Assembly (NCBI RefSeq): GCF_011602485.2
Contig: NZ_CP050022.2
Span: 2,810,001 to 2,874,000, forward strand
Direction: 5' to 3'
DNA length: 64,000 nucleotides
Source of the DNA: Bradyrhizobium sp. 1(2017)
GTDB lineage: Bacteria; Pseudomonadota; Alphaproteobacteria; Rhizobiales; Xanthobacteraceae
Part shown: in pieces, positions 37,292 through 45,456 of the stretch
Layout: each line of letters begins with the position of its first letter
How positions within the stretch are numbered: the stretch's first letter is position 1
Position numbers and translations under genes: made by a program
Notes under the pieces: model-generated
Database searches by the model: none
The model's input: only the letters and a program-made list of their open reading frames with translations
What the model was told of the DNA's origin: nothing

Positions 37292-37309
37292 GGAACCCGA
37301 TTAAGTTCC
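37292..37309. promoter_or_regulatory. Inverted repeat upstream of the Do protease gene
   Basis: GGAAC-N8-GTTCC forms a 5-bp inverted repeat in the 230-nt gap between ccmH and the protease gene. It resembles but does not match the GAAC-N7-GTTC LexA site of alphaproteobacteria, since the spacer is one base too long. A stress-regulator operator is possible; the evidence is weak. Confidence 0.3.
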
Positions 37310-37475
37310 TGTAGAAATTCGCTTTTTGATCTGCGCTGAACTGCCGCATCCGTGCACGGCTTCATTACAAAAGTTTAACCCCGCCGCCAGCGCACGGTAA
37401 GGCGGGAGCCCCCATGTTCAGGTCCGTAAGGTGCCGCCGGCGCCAAATGAATTTCAAGGCCTTGGAGATCTCTGC

Positions 37476-39053
37476 ATGACCGACCGTCCCGACCTCTCGA
37501 ACCTTCCGTCCTACCGGCAGCCGCGCCGGTCGGTCTTCTCCGCGCGCAAGGTCGCGCTGATGGCCTCGGTCGTCGCCGGTCTCGGCGCGGCCGTTTACGG
37601 CTTCAGCCCCTCGACCTCGCCGGCCGACCTGTTCTCGAGCCCGGCGCATGCGCAGGTCAACAACGAAGTCCGCAAGGTCGAGCGTCCGGTCGGATTCGCC
37701 GACATCGTCGAGCGCGTGAAGCCGTCGGTGATCTCGGTGAAGGTCAACATCAAGGAGAAGACCGCGAGCAACGACGATGGCGATGACTCGTCCTCGCCGT
37801 TCCAGCCCGGCTCGCCGATGGAGCGCTTCTTCCGCCGCTTCGGCGGTCCGGACGGTTTCCCGGGCATGAAGGGCGGTCGTGGCCGCGTCGTGCAGGGCCA
37901 GGGCTCCGGCTTCTTCATCTCGGCCGACGGCTATGCCGTGACCAACAATCACGTGGTCGACGGCGCCGACAAGGTCGAGGTCACCACCGACGACGGCAAG
38001 TCCTATACCGCCAAGGTGATTGGCACCGACCAGCGCACCGACCTCGCCTTGATCAAGGTCGAGGGCAGCTCGAATTTCCCGTTCGCCAAGCTTGCCGACA
38101 GCAAGCCGCGGATCGGCGACTGGGTGCTCGCGGTCGGCAATCCCTTCGGCCTCGGCGGCACCGTGACTGCCGGCATCGTCTCGGCCAGCGGCCGCGATAT
38201 CGGCAATGGCCCCTATGACGATTTCATCCAGATCGACGCGCCCGTGAACAAGGGCAATTCCGGCGGTCCGGCCTTCGACACCAATGGCGAGGTGATGGGC
38301 GTCAACACCGCGATCTACTCGCCCTCGGGCGGCAGCGTCGGCATCGCTTTCTCGATTCCCGCGAGCACCGTGAAGAGCGTCGTGGCCCAGCTCAAGGACA
38401 AGGGTTCGGTCAGCCGCGGCTGGATCGGCGTGCAGATCCAGCCGGTGACGTCCGACATCGCTGACAGCCTCGGCATGAAGAAGGCCGAAGGCGCGCTGGT
38501 GGCGGAGCCGCAGGCGAACGGTCCGGCGGCCAAGGCCGGCATCGAGTCCGGCGACGTCATCACGTCGGTCAACGGCGAATCCGTCAAGGACGCCCGCGAG
38601 CTTGCGCGCACGATCGGCGGCATGGCGCCCGGCGCCACCGTGAAGCTCAACGTGCTGCACAAGGGCCAGGACAAGGTGGTGAACCTCACGCTCGGCCAGC
38701 TGCCGAACACGGTCGAGGCCAAGGCCGACAACGACAATGACAGCGGCAAGGGTGCGAACCGTGGCACCGACGTGCCCAAGCTCGGCATGACCGTTGCGCC
38801 CGCCAATTCCGTTGCCGGCGCCGGCAAGGAAGGCGTCGTGGTCACCCAGGTCGATCCGAAGAGCGCCGCGGCCGAACGCGGCTTCAAGGAAGGCGACGTG
38901 ATCCTCGAAGTCGGCGGCAAGAGCGTCGCCACCGCCGGTGAGGTCCGCGATGCCATCAACACGGCGCGGACCGACAACAAGAACAGCATCCTGATGCGGG
39001 TGAAGAGCGGCGGCCAGTCGCGCTTCGTCGCCGTGCCCATCGCCAAGAGCTGA
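37476..39053 (+). CDS. degP: Do-family periplasmic serine protease (DegP/MucD type)
   Basis: The 525-residue protease/chaperone degrades misfolded envelope proteins. An N-terminal membrane anchor or long signal lies at about 25-43. The trypsin-like domain carries His159 (TNNHVVDGA), Asp189 (RTDLALIKV) and Ser262 (GNSGGPAF). Two PDZ domains follow (about 320-415 and 440-520). The ATG at 37476 has GGAG about 9 nt upstream. It lies between the ccm genes and a two-component pair and ends at a strong intrinsic terminator, so it is probably its own unit. Confidence 0.95.
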   Translation: MTDRPDLSNLPSYRQPRRSVFSARKVALMASVVAGLGAAVYGFSPSTSPADLFSSPAHAQVNNEVRKVERPVGFADIVERVKPSVISVKVNIKEKTASNDDGDDSSSPFQPGSPMERFFRRFGGPDGFPGMKGGRGRVVQGQGSGFFISADGYAVTNNHVVDGADKVEVTTDDGKSYTAKVIGTDQRTDLALIKVEGSSNFPFAKLADSKPRIGDWVLAVGNPFGLGGTVTAGIVSASGRDIGNGPYDDFIQIDAPVNKGNSGGPAFDTNGEVMGVNTAIYSPSGGSVGIAFSIPASTVKSVVAQLKDKGSVSRGWIGVQIQPVTSDIADSLGMKKAEGALVAEPQANGPAAKAGIESGDVITSVNGESVKDARELARTIGGMAPGATVKLNVLHKGQDKVVNLTLGQLPNTVEAKADNDNDSGKGANRGTDVPKLGMTVAPANSVAGAGKEGVVVTQVDPKSAAAERGFKEGDVILEVGGKSVATAGEVRDAINTARTDNKNSILMRVKSGGQSRFVAVPIAKS

Positions 39054-39203
39054 GAGGGCCGAGGCGTCAGGAGGCCTACGAGATGAAGGGTGTCGTCGGC
39101 ATCAGTCGCCCCCGCCGGCGGCGCCCTTCGGGGGAGCAGCGCAACGCTCGCTTCCCCTGTCTACCTTCCGGTGGAATTACGCCCCCCTCCGTCGGAAGGC
39201 CTA

Positions 39204-39243
39204 GGGCGGTGAGGTCCCCCCAGCTTCACCGCCCGCCTTTTTC
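39204..39243 (+). terminator. Rho-independent terminator after the Do protease gene
   Basis: GGGCGGTGA (39204-39212) and TCACCGCCC (39226-39234) form a perfect 9-bp GC-rich stem followed by GCC and a run of five T. A second potential stem, CCTTCCG with CGGAAGG, lies just upstream at about 39170-39198. Together they separate the protease from the response-regulator operon. The rest of the 39054-39315 gap holds nothing recognisable. Confidence 0.85.
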
Positions 39244-39315
39244 TCGATCCGAGATTGGTCCGCTCGGCTTGCATGCGATTGCCGCTCGCGCCATGTTTAG
39301 AGAAGGTTCACGCCC

Positions 39316-40017
39316 TTGACCGCCGCCGAACGCACGATGCGCCTCCTCATCATTGAAGACGACCGCGAATCCGCCGACTATCTCGTGAAGGCGTTTCGCG
39401 AGGTCGGACACATTGCCGACCACGCCGCCGACGGCGAGGAGGGCCTCGCCATGGCCGAGAGCGGCGACTACGACGTGCTGGTGGTCGACCGCATGCTGCC
39501 CAAGCGCGACGGCCTGTCGCTGATCGGCGCGCTGCGCGACAAGGACAACACCGCGCCGGTGCTGATCCTCTCCGCGCTCGGGCAGGTCGACGACCGCATC
39601 AAGGGCCTGCGTGCCGGCGGCGACGACTACCTGCCGAAGCCCTATTCCTTCGCCGAGCTCCTGGCCCGCGTCGAGGTGCTGTCGCGTCGCCGCGGCGGCC
39701 CCGCCGAGGACACGCTCTACCGCGTCGGCGACCTCGAGCTCGACCGGCTGTCGCACCGCGTCGCCCGCGGCAAGGACGAGCTGACGCTCCAGCCGCGCGA
39801 ATTTCGCCTGCTCGAATACCTCATGAAGCATGCTGGCCAGGTGGTGACGCGCACCATGCTGCTCGAGAACGTCTGGGACTATCATTTCGATCCGCAGACC
39901 AACGTGATCGACGTGCACATTTCGCGGCTGCGCTCCAAGATCGACAAGGGTTTCGAGCGCCCGCTGCTGCACACGATCCGCGGCGCCGGGTACATGATCC
40001 GTGACGGCATTCGGTAA
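39316..40017 (+). CDS. OmpR-family response regulator
   Basis: The 233-residue regulator has a receiver domain (EDDRES acidic pair, phospho-acceptor Asp in VLVVDRMLP, Lys in YLPKPYSF) and a C-terminal winged helix containing FRLLEYLMKHAGQVVTRTML. The favoured start is TTG at 39316 with AGAAGG about 9 nt upstream; the ATG at 39337 lacks a ribosome site. The kinase gene overlaps its 3' end by 17 nt. It belongs to the QseB/CopR-like class by sequence; the signal is unknown. Confidence 0.92.
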   Translation: MTAAERTMRLLIIEDDRESADYLVKAFREVGHIADHAADGEEGLAMAESGDYDVLVVDRMLPKRDGLSLIGALRDKDNTAPVLILSALGQVDDRIKGLRAGGDDYLPKPYSFAELLARVEVLSRRRGGPAEDTLYRVGDLELDRLSHRVARGKDELTLQPREFRLLEYLMKHAGQVVTRTMLLENVWDYHFDPQTNVIDVHISRLRSKIDKGFERPLLHTIRGAGYMIRDGIR

Positions 40018-41461
40018 ACTCGTCCGCACCACGGCGTTCCGGCTGACGCTGGTCTATTTGCTGCTGTTCGCGATGTTCGCGGCCTCGCTGCTGGCCTATT
40101 TCGCCTGGAATACGCGGCGGCTGATCACCGAGGAAATCACGCAGACGGTCAATGCCGAGACCTCGGAGATCAGCGAGATCTACGACCGCCGCGGCATGTA
40201 CGGCCTCGTGCGCACGATCGAGTATCGGGCGCTGCGTCCGGGCGCCAACCTCTATCTCGTGACCACGCCGACCGGGCAGGCGGTTGCCGGCAATGTCGGC
40301 TCGCTGGCGCCGGGCGTGATGGCGACGCGCGGCTGGACGGAGACGGCCTACCGCCGGATCGAGGACGCCGACGAGCGCGATCATCGCGCGCTGGTGCGCG
40401 TCACCGAATTGGAGAACGGCTTTCGCCTGCTGATCGGCCGAGATCTCGACGAACGGCGGCGTCTGTTCGGCATCGTCGCCAAGGCGGCGCAATGGTCGGT
40501 CTTGATCGTGGTCGTGCTCGGTCTCGGCGGCGGCATCTTCGTGGCGCGCCGTGTCCTGAGGCGCATCGACGCCATGACCGGCACCACGCAGCGGATCATG
40601 ACCGGTGATCTCAGCGAGCGCCTGCCGGTAGGGCGCAGCGGCGACGAGCTCGACCGTCTCGCCGAGAACCTCAACGCCATGCTGGAGCGGATCGAGGCGC
40701 TGATGGCGGGGCTGAAGGAAGTCTCCGACAACATCGCGCACGACCTCAAGACGCCGCTGACGCGCCTGCGCAACCGCGCCGAGGAGGCGCTGGCCAGATC
40801 GGGCTGCGAGGCCGACTACCGCGCCGCGCTGGAGCGCACCATCGAAGAGTCCGACGGGCTGATCCGCACCTTCAACGCGCTTCTGATGATCGCGCGCGCC
40901 GAGTCCGGACAGGCGCGCGGCAACATGGACGATTTCGACGCCGCGGACGTCGCCGGCGGCATCCACGAGCTCTACGAGCCGCTGGCCGAAGACGACGGCA
41001 TGACCCTGAAGGTCAGGGCAGAGCCGACGCCGGTTCACGCCAATCGTGAGCTGATCAGCCAGGCTCTCGCCAATCTCGTCGAGAATGCGATCAAATACGG
41101 CAAGCCGGAGGCCCAGGCCGCGGGAACTGTGGTCAGCATGGACGCCCGGCAGATCACGATCGAGGCGAAGCGCGATGGCGACCAGGTGCTGCTCAGCGTC
41201 ACCGATCGTGGTCCGGGGATCCCGGAGGCGGATCGCAAGCACGTCGTCGAGCGATTCGTGCGGCTGGAGGCCAGCCGCACGCTGCCGGGCTCCGGCCTCG
41301 GCCTCAGCCTCGCTGCGGCGGTTGCGACACTGCACGGCGGCGAATTGCGCCTGGGCGATGCCCATCCCGGCCTGGTCGCCACGCTGGTGCTGCCGGCGCG
41401 GGTGGGCGCCGGCGACAGGGTTGCTCCGCCAATACCGGATGTGCCACAGAAGGTGGCATGA
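40001..41461 (+). CDS. HAMP-containing sensor histidine kinase
   Basis: The 486-residue kinase has two transmembrane helices (about 11-33 and 163-185) enclosing a periplasmic domain of about 130 residues. A HAMP segment follows (RIDAMTGTTQRIMTGDLSER), then the H-box in DNIAHDLKTPLTRLRNRAE and an HATPase domain with DRGPGIPEAD and GSGLGLSLA. It starts at a GTG inside the regulator gene and ends in an ATGA overlap with glnE, so regulator, kinase and glnE are translated as a coupled unit. Confidence 0.92.
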   Translation: MTAFGKLVRTTAFRLTLVYLLLFAMFAASLLAYFAWNTRRLITEEITQTVNAETSEISEIYDRRGMYGLVRTIEYRALRPGANLYLVTTPTGQAVAGNVGSLAPGVMATRGWTETAYRRIEDADERDHRALVRVTELENGFRLLIGRDLDERRRLFGIVAKAAQWSVLIVVVLGLGGGIFVARRVLRRIDAMTGTTQRIMTGDLSERLPVGRSGDELDRLAENLNAMLERIEALMAGLKEVSDNIAHDLKTPLTRLRNRAEEALARSGCEADYRAALERTIEESDGLIRTFNALLMIARAESGQARGNMDDFDAADVAGGIHELYEPLAEDDGMTLKVRAEPTPVHANRELISQALANLVENAIKYGKPEAQAAGTVVSMDARQITIEAKRDGDQVLLSVTDRGPGIPEADRKHVVERFVRLEASRTLPGSGLGLSLAAAVATLHGGELRLGDAHPGLVATLVLPARVGAGDRVAPPIPDVPQKVA

Positions 41462-44436
41462 TCCACTCCGCGCCGGGAAACGCGGACAAGCATGGTGAGG
41501 GCCTCGCCGCACGCTTCGCGGAGGCCCCCTGTGTTGCCGCTTCCGCAACCGACGAACAGCGCTTCGCGAATTGGCTGGCCGAGCTCGAGCCCGCGCAATC
41601 GTCCCGTCTCGAATCGGCGCTGGTTCATCCCTTCGCGCGGGATATTCTGGCCGGCATTGCGGAATTCTCGCCCTATCTGTTCGATCTGGTGCGCGCCGAT
41701 CCCCCGCGCCTGATCCGGTTGCTCGAATGCGATCCGGATCTGCATCTGGCGGGGCTGATGGCGGAGGCGCGGGACGCCGTGCTTGCGGCGCCTGACGAAG
41801 CCGAGGTGATGCGCCTGCTTCGCCGCATGAAGGCGGAAGCGGCGCTGCTGACCGCGTTGTGCGATATCGGCGGCGTCTGGCCGGTGATGCGGGTGACGGC
41901 GGCGCTGACCGATGTCGCGGTGTTTTCGGTCCAGGCGGCGCTTCAGTACCTGCTGCGGCAGGAAGCCGCACGCGGCAAGCTCACACCCCCCGATCCCGAA
42001 GCGCCCGAAGTCGGCTGCGGGCTGATCGTGCTCGCGATGGGCAAGATGGGCGCGGGCGAGCTGAACTATTCCAGCGACATCGATCTCATCGTGTTCTTCG
42101 ATCCCGATGCGACCACGCTCGCGCCCGATATCGAGCCGCAGCCGTTCTTCGTGCGCGTGACCCAGGGGATGGCGCGCATCCTCCAGCAGCGCACCTATGA
42201 CGGTTACGTGTTCCGCGTCGATCTGCGCCTGCGGCCCGATCCGTCCTCGACCCAGGTTGCGATCTCGCGGGATGCCGCGCTGAACTATTACGAGCGGGAA
42301 GGGCGCACCTGGGAGCGCGCCGCGATGATCAAGGCGCGGGCCTGCGCCGGTGATTCCCGGGCGGGCGAGGCGCTTCTCGCCGAGATCGCGCCCTTCGTCT
42401 GGCGCAAGCATCTCGATTTCGCCGCGCTCGCCGACGTGCACGACATGAAGCGGCAGATGCAGACCTATCGCGGCCAGAGCGAGGTCGCCGTCGAGGGCCA
42501 CAACGTCAAGGTCGGGCGCGGCGGCATCCGCGAGATCGAGTTCTTCGCCCAGACGCAGCAGCTGATCGCCGGCGGCCGCCATCCGCAATTGCGGGTGCGG
42601 CCGACGCTCAAGGCGCTCGACGTGCTCGCCTCCAGCAACTGGATCACCTTTGTCGCGCGCGACGAGCTGACCGCGGCCTACGAATTCCTGCGCCGCGTCG
42701 AGCATCGTCTTCAGATGATCGCCGACGAGCAGACCCATACGCTGCCCGAGGACAAGGAAGCGGTCGAGCGTTTCGCCTGGTTCTTCGGCTATCGGGATCG
42801 CGACGCCTTTGCGCGCGAGTTGCTGCGCCAGCTCGAGATCGTGCAGGGCCACTACGAAAAGCTGTTCGAGGGCGACGATCCGACCGGCACGGCCAAGCTG
42901 CCGGCGCTCGACTACAGTGCAGGTCCCGAGGATCCGCGGCTGTTCCAGCATTTGGCGGCACTCGGCTTCAAGAAACCTGCGGCCGTTGCGCAGACCGTGC
43001 GCGACTGGATCACCGGCGATTATCGCGTGTTTCGCGTTGAGGCGACGCGAAGCGCCTTCGTCGAGTTCGTGCCGGCCCTGATCGATGGTCTCGCCCATGC
43101 CGAGGAGCCGGATCGCGCCGTCGTGGCGTTCGATCATTTCCTCGGGGCGCTGCAGCGCGGCGGCCGGCTGATCACGCTGCTCGGCCAGAACCGCGATCTC
43201 GTCGCGCTGGTGGCGTTGGTGCTGGGCGCAGCCCCCAGGCTCGGCGAAATGCTGGCGCGCAAGCCGCAGCTGATGGACGGCCTGATCGATCCGCGCTTCT
43301 TCGGCGCCATGCCCGACCGGCAGGAGTTGTCGGGACGGTTGGCTGCGACCGTGCAGGATGCCGACTCATACGAGGAGTTCCTCGACCGCCTGCGCCTGTT
43401 CGGGCAGGAGAGCCTGTTCCTGATCGGCACGCGCATCCTGTCCGGCACGGTCTCGGCACAGCAGGCCAGCACGGCCTTTGCCGATGTCGCCGAAGGCATC
43501 GTCCACACCGTGCACGGCCTCGTCGCCGATCGCTTCGCCGCCCAGCACGGCCGCATCAAGGGGCAGGAGACCGCGATCATTGCGATGGGCCGGCTCGGCA
43601 GCCGCGAGATGACGGCCTCGTCCGATCTCGACCTCATCCTGCTCTACGATTTCGACAGGGACAATCCGGACTCCGATGGTGAAAAATCGCTGCAGGGTGC
43701 CCACTATTTCGCGCGCTTCACCCAACGCCTGATCAGCGCCTTCACGACGCGCACCAATTACGGCGTGCTCTACGAGATCGACATGCGGCTGCGTCCCTCG
43801 GGGCGCGCCGGTCCCGTGGCCTCGAGCCTCGTCTCGTTCGCGGACTACCAGGCCAACGAGGCCTGGACCTGGGAGCACATGGCACTGACGCGCGCCCGCG
43901 TGGTGTCGGCGTCGCCCGAATTCCGGGAGCGCATCGAGCGCGTCATCCGCGATGTCCTGACCCGCCGCCGCGACCCCGCCATCACCGCCAACGACGTCGC
44001 CGACATGCGGCGCGCCATCGCCCAGGAGAAGGGCGAGGCGGATTGCTGGGACCTCAAACATGCCGCCGGCGGCATGGTCGATATCGACTTCATCGCGCAA
44101 TATCTCCAGCTCGTGCATGCCCACGACAAGCCGGAGATCCTCGACGTCAGCACCATGCAGGTGCTGGAGAACGCATGCAGGCTCGGCGTGCTCCCGCAAT
44201 CGGAGACCGAGATATTGCGAGCCGCAGCCCGGCTCTATCACGACCTGACGCAGATTCTGCGGCTGTGCGTCAGCGACCGTTTCAAGCCGGAGACCGCGGG
44301 CACCGATCTTCAGCGCGTGATGGCGCGGGCCGGCGACGCGCCGGATTTCTCCTCGCTCGAGGCGCGGGTGAAAGAGACGCAGAGCGAGGTGCGGCGCGTC
44401 TTCACGGCGCTGCTGGAAGGGACGTCGTCTGCCTGA
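41458..44436 (+). CDS. glnE: Bifunctional glutamine synthetase adenylyltransferase/deadenylase
   Basis: The 992-residue enzyme adds and removes AMP on glutamine synthetase in response to PII and glutamine. It has two nucleotidyltransferase domains. The N-terminal one, with AMGKMGAGELNYSSDIDL (near 190), is the deadenylating half. The C-terminal one, with AMGRLGSREMTASSDLDL (near 705), is the adenylating half, and each carries the paired Asp metal ligands. Its start overlaps the kinase stop by 4 nt, and its 3' end overlaps the convergent fdsD gene by 35 nt. Confidence 0.96.
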   Translation: MIHSAPGNADKHGEGLAARFAEAPCVAASATDEQRFANWLAELEPAQSSRLESALVHPFARDILAGIAEFSPYLFDLVRADPPRLIRLLECDPDLHLAGLMAEARDAVLAAPDEAEVMRLLRRMKAEAALLTALCDIGGVWPVMRVTAALTDVAVFSVQAALQYLLRQEAARGKLTPPDPEAPEVGCGLIVLAMGKMGAGELNYSSDIDLIVFFDPDATTLAPDIEPQPFFVRVTQGMARILQQRTYDGYVFRVDLRLRPDPSSTQVAISRDAALNYYEREGRTWERAAMIKARACAGDSRAGEALLAEIAPFVWRKHLDFAALADVHDMKRQMQTYRGQSEVAVEGHNVKVGRGGIREIEFFAQTQQLIAGGRHPQLRVRPTLKALDVLASSNWITFVARDELTAAYEFLRRVEHRLQMIADEQTHTLPEDKEAVERFAWFFGYRDRDAFARELLRQLEIVQGHYEKLFEGDDPTGTAKLPALDYSAGPEDPRLFQHLAALGFKKPAAVAQTVRDWITGDYRVFRVEATRSAFVEFVPALIDGLAHAEEPDRAVVAFDHFLGALQRGGRLITLLGQNRDLVALVALVLGAAPRLGEMLARKPQLMDGLIDPRFFGAMPDRQELSGRLAATVQDADSYEEFLDRLRLFGQESLFLIGTRILSGTVSAQQASTAFADVAEGIVHTVHGLVADRFAAQHGRIKGQETAIIAMGRLGSREMTASSDLDLILLYDFDRDNPDSDGEKSLQGAHYFARFTQRLISAFTTRTNYGVLYEIDMRLRPSGRAGPVASSLVSFADYQANEAWTWEHMALTRARVVSASPEFRERIERVIRDVLTRRRDPAITANDVADMRRAIAQEKGEADCWDLKHAAGGMVDIDFIAQYLQLVHAHDKPEILDVSTMQVLENACRLGVLPQSETEILRAAARLYHDLTQILRLCVSDRFKPETAGTDLQRVMARAGDAPDFSSLEARVKETQSEVRRVFTALLEGTSSA

Positions 44437-44635
44437 GCGCGGTGATCGCCTCGCGGACATCGGGCGCAAGGCCGGCGCCGCCCGCATCGAGATGGGCGAA
44501 GATCGCGCGCTTCATCCGGGGGTCCCAGAATTTCTTGATGTGCTCGGCAATTCCCGGCACGGCCTTGTCGTGGCCCTGGCTCTGGAAGAACTTGCCGATC
44601 TGGTTGGCCATGTAGATCAGGCGGTCAGGCGACAT
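44402..44635 (-). CDS. fdsD: Formate dehydrogenase delta subunit FdsD
   Basis: The 77-residue protein matches the small FdsD subunit, with RLIYMANQIGKFFQSQGHD at the N-terminus and HIKKFWDPRMKRAIFAHLD in the middle. FdsD assists maturation or stability of the molybdenum enzyme in related bacteria. The ATG at 44635 overlaps the fdhD stop by 11 nt; the longer frame to 44710 adds no family-like sequence. Its last 35 nt lie opposite the end of glnE, a tail-to-tail overlap. Confidence 0.93.
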   Translation of the reverse strand: MSPDRLIYMANQIGKFFQSQGHDKAVPGIAEHIKKFWDPRMKRAIFAHLDAGGAGLAPDVREAITALRQTTSLPAAP

Positions 44636-45452
44636 CGGCAACCTCCGTGGCATGGCGGGCGACAATTCGGCCGCCATGCGAAAACACTTCGAACCCGTCC
44701 TGGCGGGCAATGGCGATCAGCGTGATGCCGGCGGCTTCCGCCGTGCGCACTGCGAGCGCCGTCGGCGCGGAGACGGCGACCATCACGGGAGCCCCGATCG
44801 CGGCCGTCTTCTGCACCATCTCCACCGAGACGCGGCTCGTCAGCAGCACTATGCCGCCGGACGTCTCCGTGCGGCTGCGCGCAATCGCCCCGGCGAGCTT
44901 GTCGAGCGCGTTGTGGCGGCCGACATCCTCACGCAGCGCGCCGATCCCGCCGGCAGGGGACCAGAACGCGGCGGCGTGAACGGCGCGGGTTTGCAGGTTG
45001 ATGGATTGCAGGGGCGCGATGGCCTGCATCGCCGCCATGATCTCTTCCGGCGTGAAGGTCTGCCCTTGCGGCACGACCGAAGCCGGCCGCACCGCTTCGG
45101 CAATGGATTCGATGCCGCAGATACCGCAGCCGGTCGGGCCGGCGATATGGCGGCGACGCTCGCTGATGCGCGCGGCTTCCTCCGACGCCAGCCACATGCG
45201 CAGCTCGATGCCGTCGTCGAGGCGCACCATTTCGAGCGACCGGATGTCGTCGACGGATTTGACGATGCCTTCACTCACGCTGAAGCCGACCGCAAAATCT
45301 TCCAGGTTTTGCGGTGTCCCCATCATGACCGCGTAGGTGCCCCCATTGTAGGTCAGCGCCAGCGGTGTCTCCTCGGGGACCAGCCGTGCGCCCTCGGACG
45401 CAACGCCGTCGCGCCAGATCTCGCGGTCGATGGCCTGGACCGGGACGTGCAT
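44625..45452 (-). CDS. fdhD: Formate dehydrogenase sulfurtransferase FdhD (FdsC)
   Basis: The 275-residue protein is the FdhD/FdsC factor that transfers sulfur from a desulfurase to the molybdenum cofactor of formate dehydrogenase. The catalytic CxxC is CGIC in GPTGCGICGIES. Other landmarks are NLEDFAVGFSVSEGI and the C-terminal TSRVSVEMVQKTA and GAPVMVAVSAPT. The ATG at 45452 begins 4 nt after the fdsA stop codon. The gene order fdsG-B-A-fdhD-D is the same as in Cupriavidus-type operons. Confidence 0.95.
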   Translation of the reverse strand: MHVPVQAIDREIWRDGVASEGARLVPEETPLALTYNGGTYAVMMGTPQNLEDFAVGFSVSEGIVKSVDDIRSLEMVRLDDGIELRMWLASEEAARISERRRHIAGPTGCGICGIESIAEAVRPASVVPQGQTFTPEEIMAAMQAIAPLQSINLQTRAVHAAAFWSPAGGIGALREDVGRHNALDKLAGAIARSRTETSGGIVLLTSRVSVEMVQKTAAIGAPVMVAVSAPTALAVRTAEAAGITLIAIARQDGFEVFSHGGRIVARHATEVADVA

Positions 45453-45456
45453 GCGG

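Noticed and set aside
37260..37295. GGTGAG...CTCACC stem after ccmH as a terminator
   Set aside because: Only 6 bp with a 16-nt loop, and the T-run lies inside the loop; it does not have the layout of an intrinsic terminator.
41035..43137. Minus-strand frame of about 700 codons opposite the kinase and glnE
   Set aside because: It is antisense to two well-supported genes and has no recognisable motif or ribosome site.
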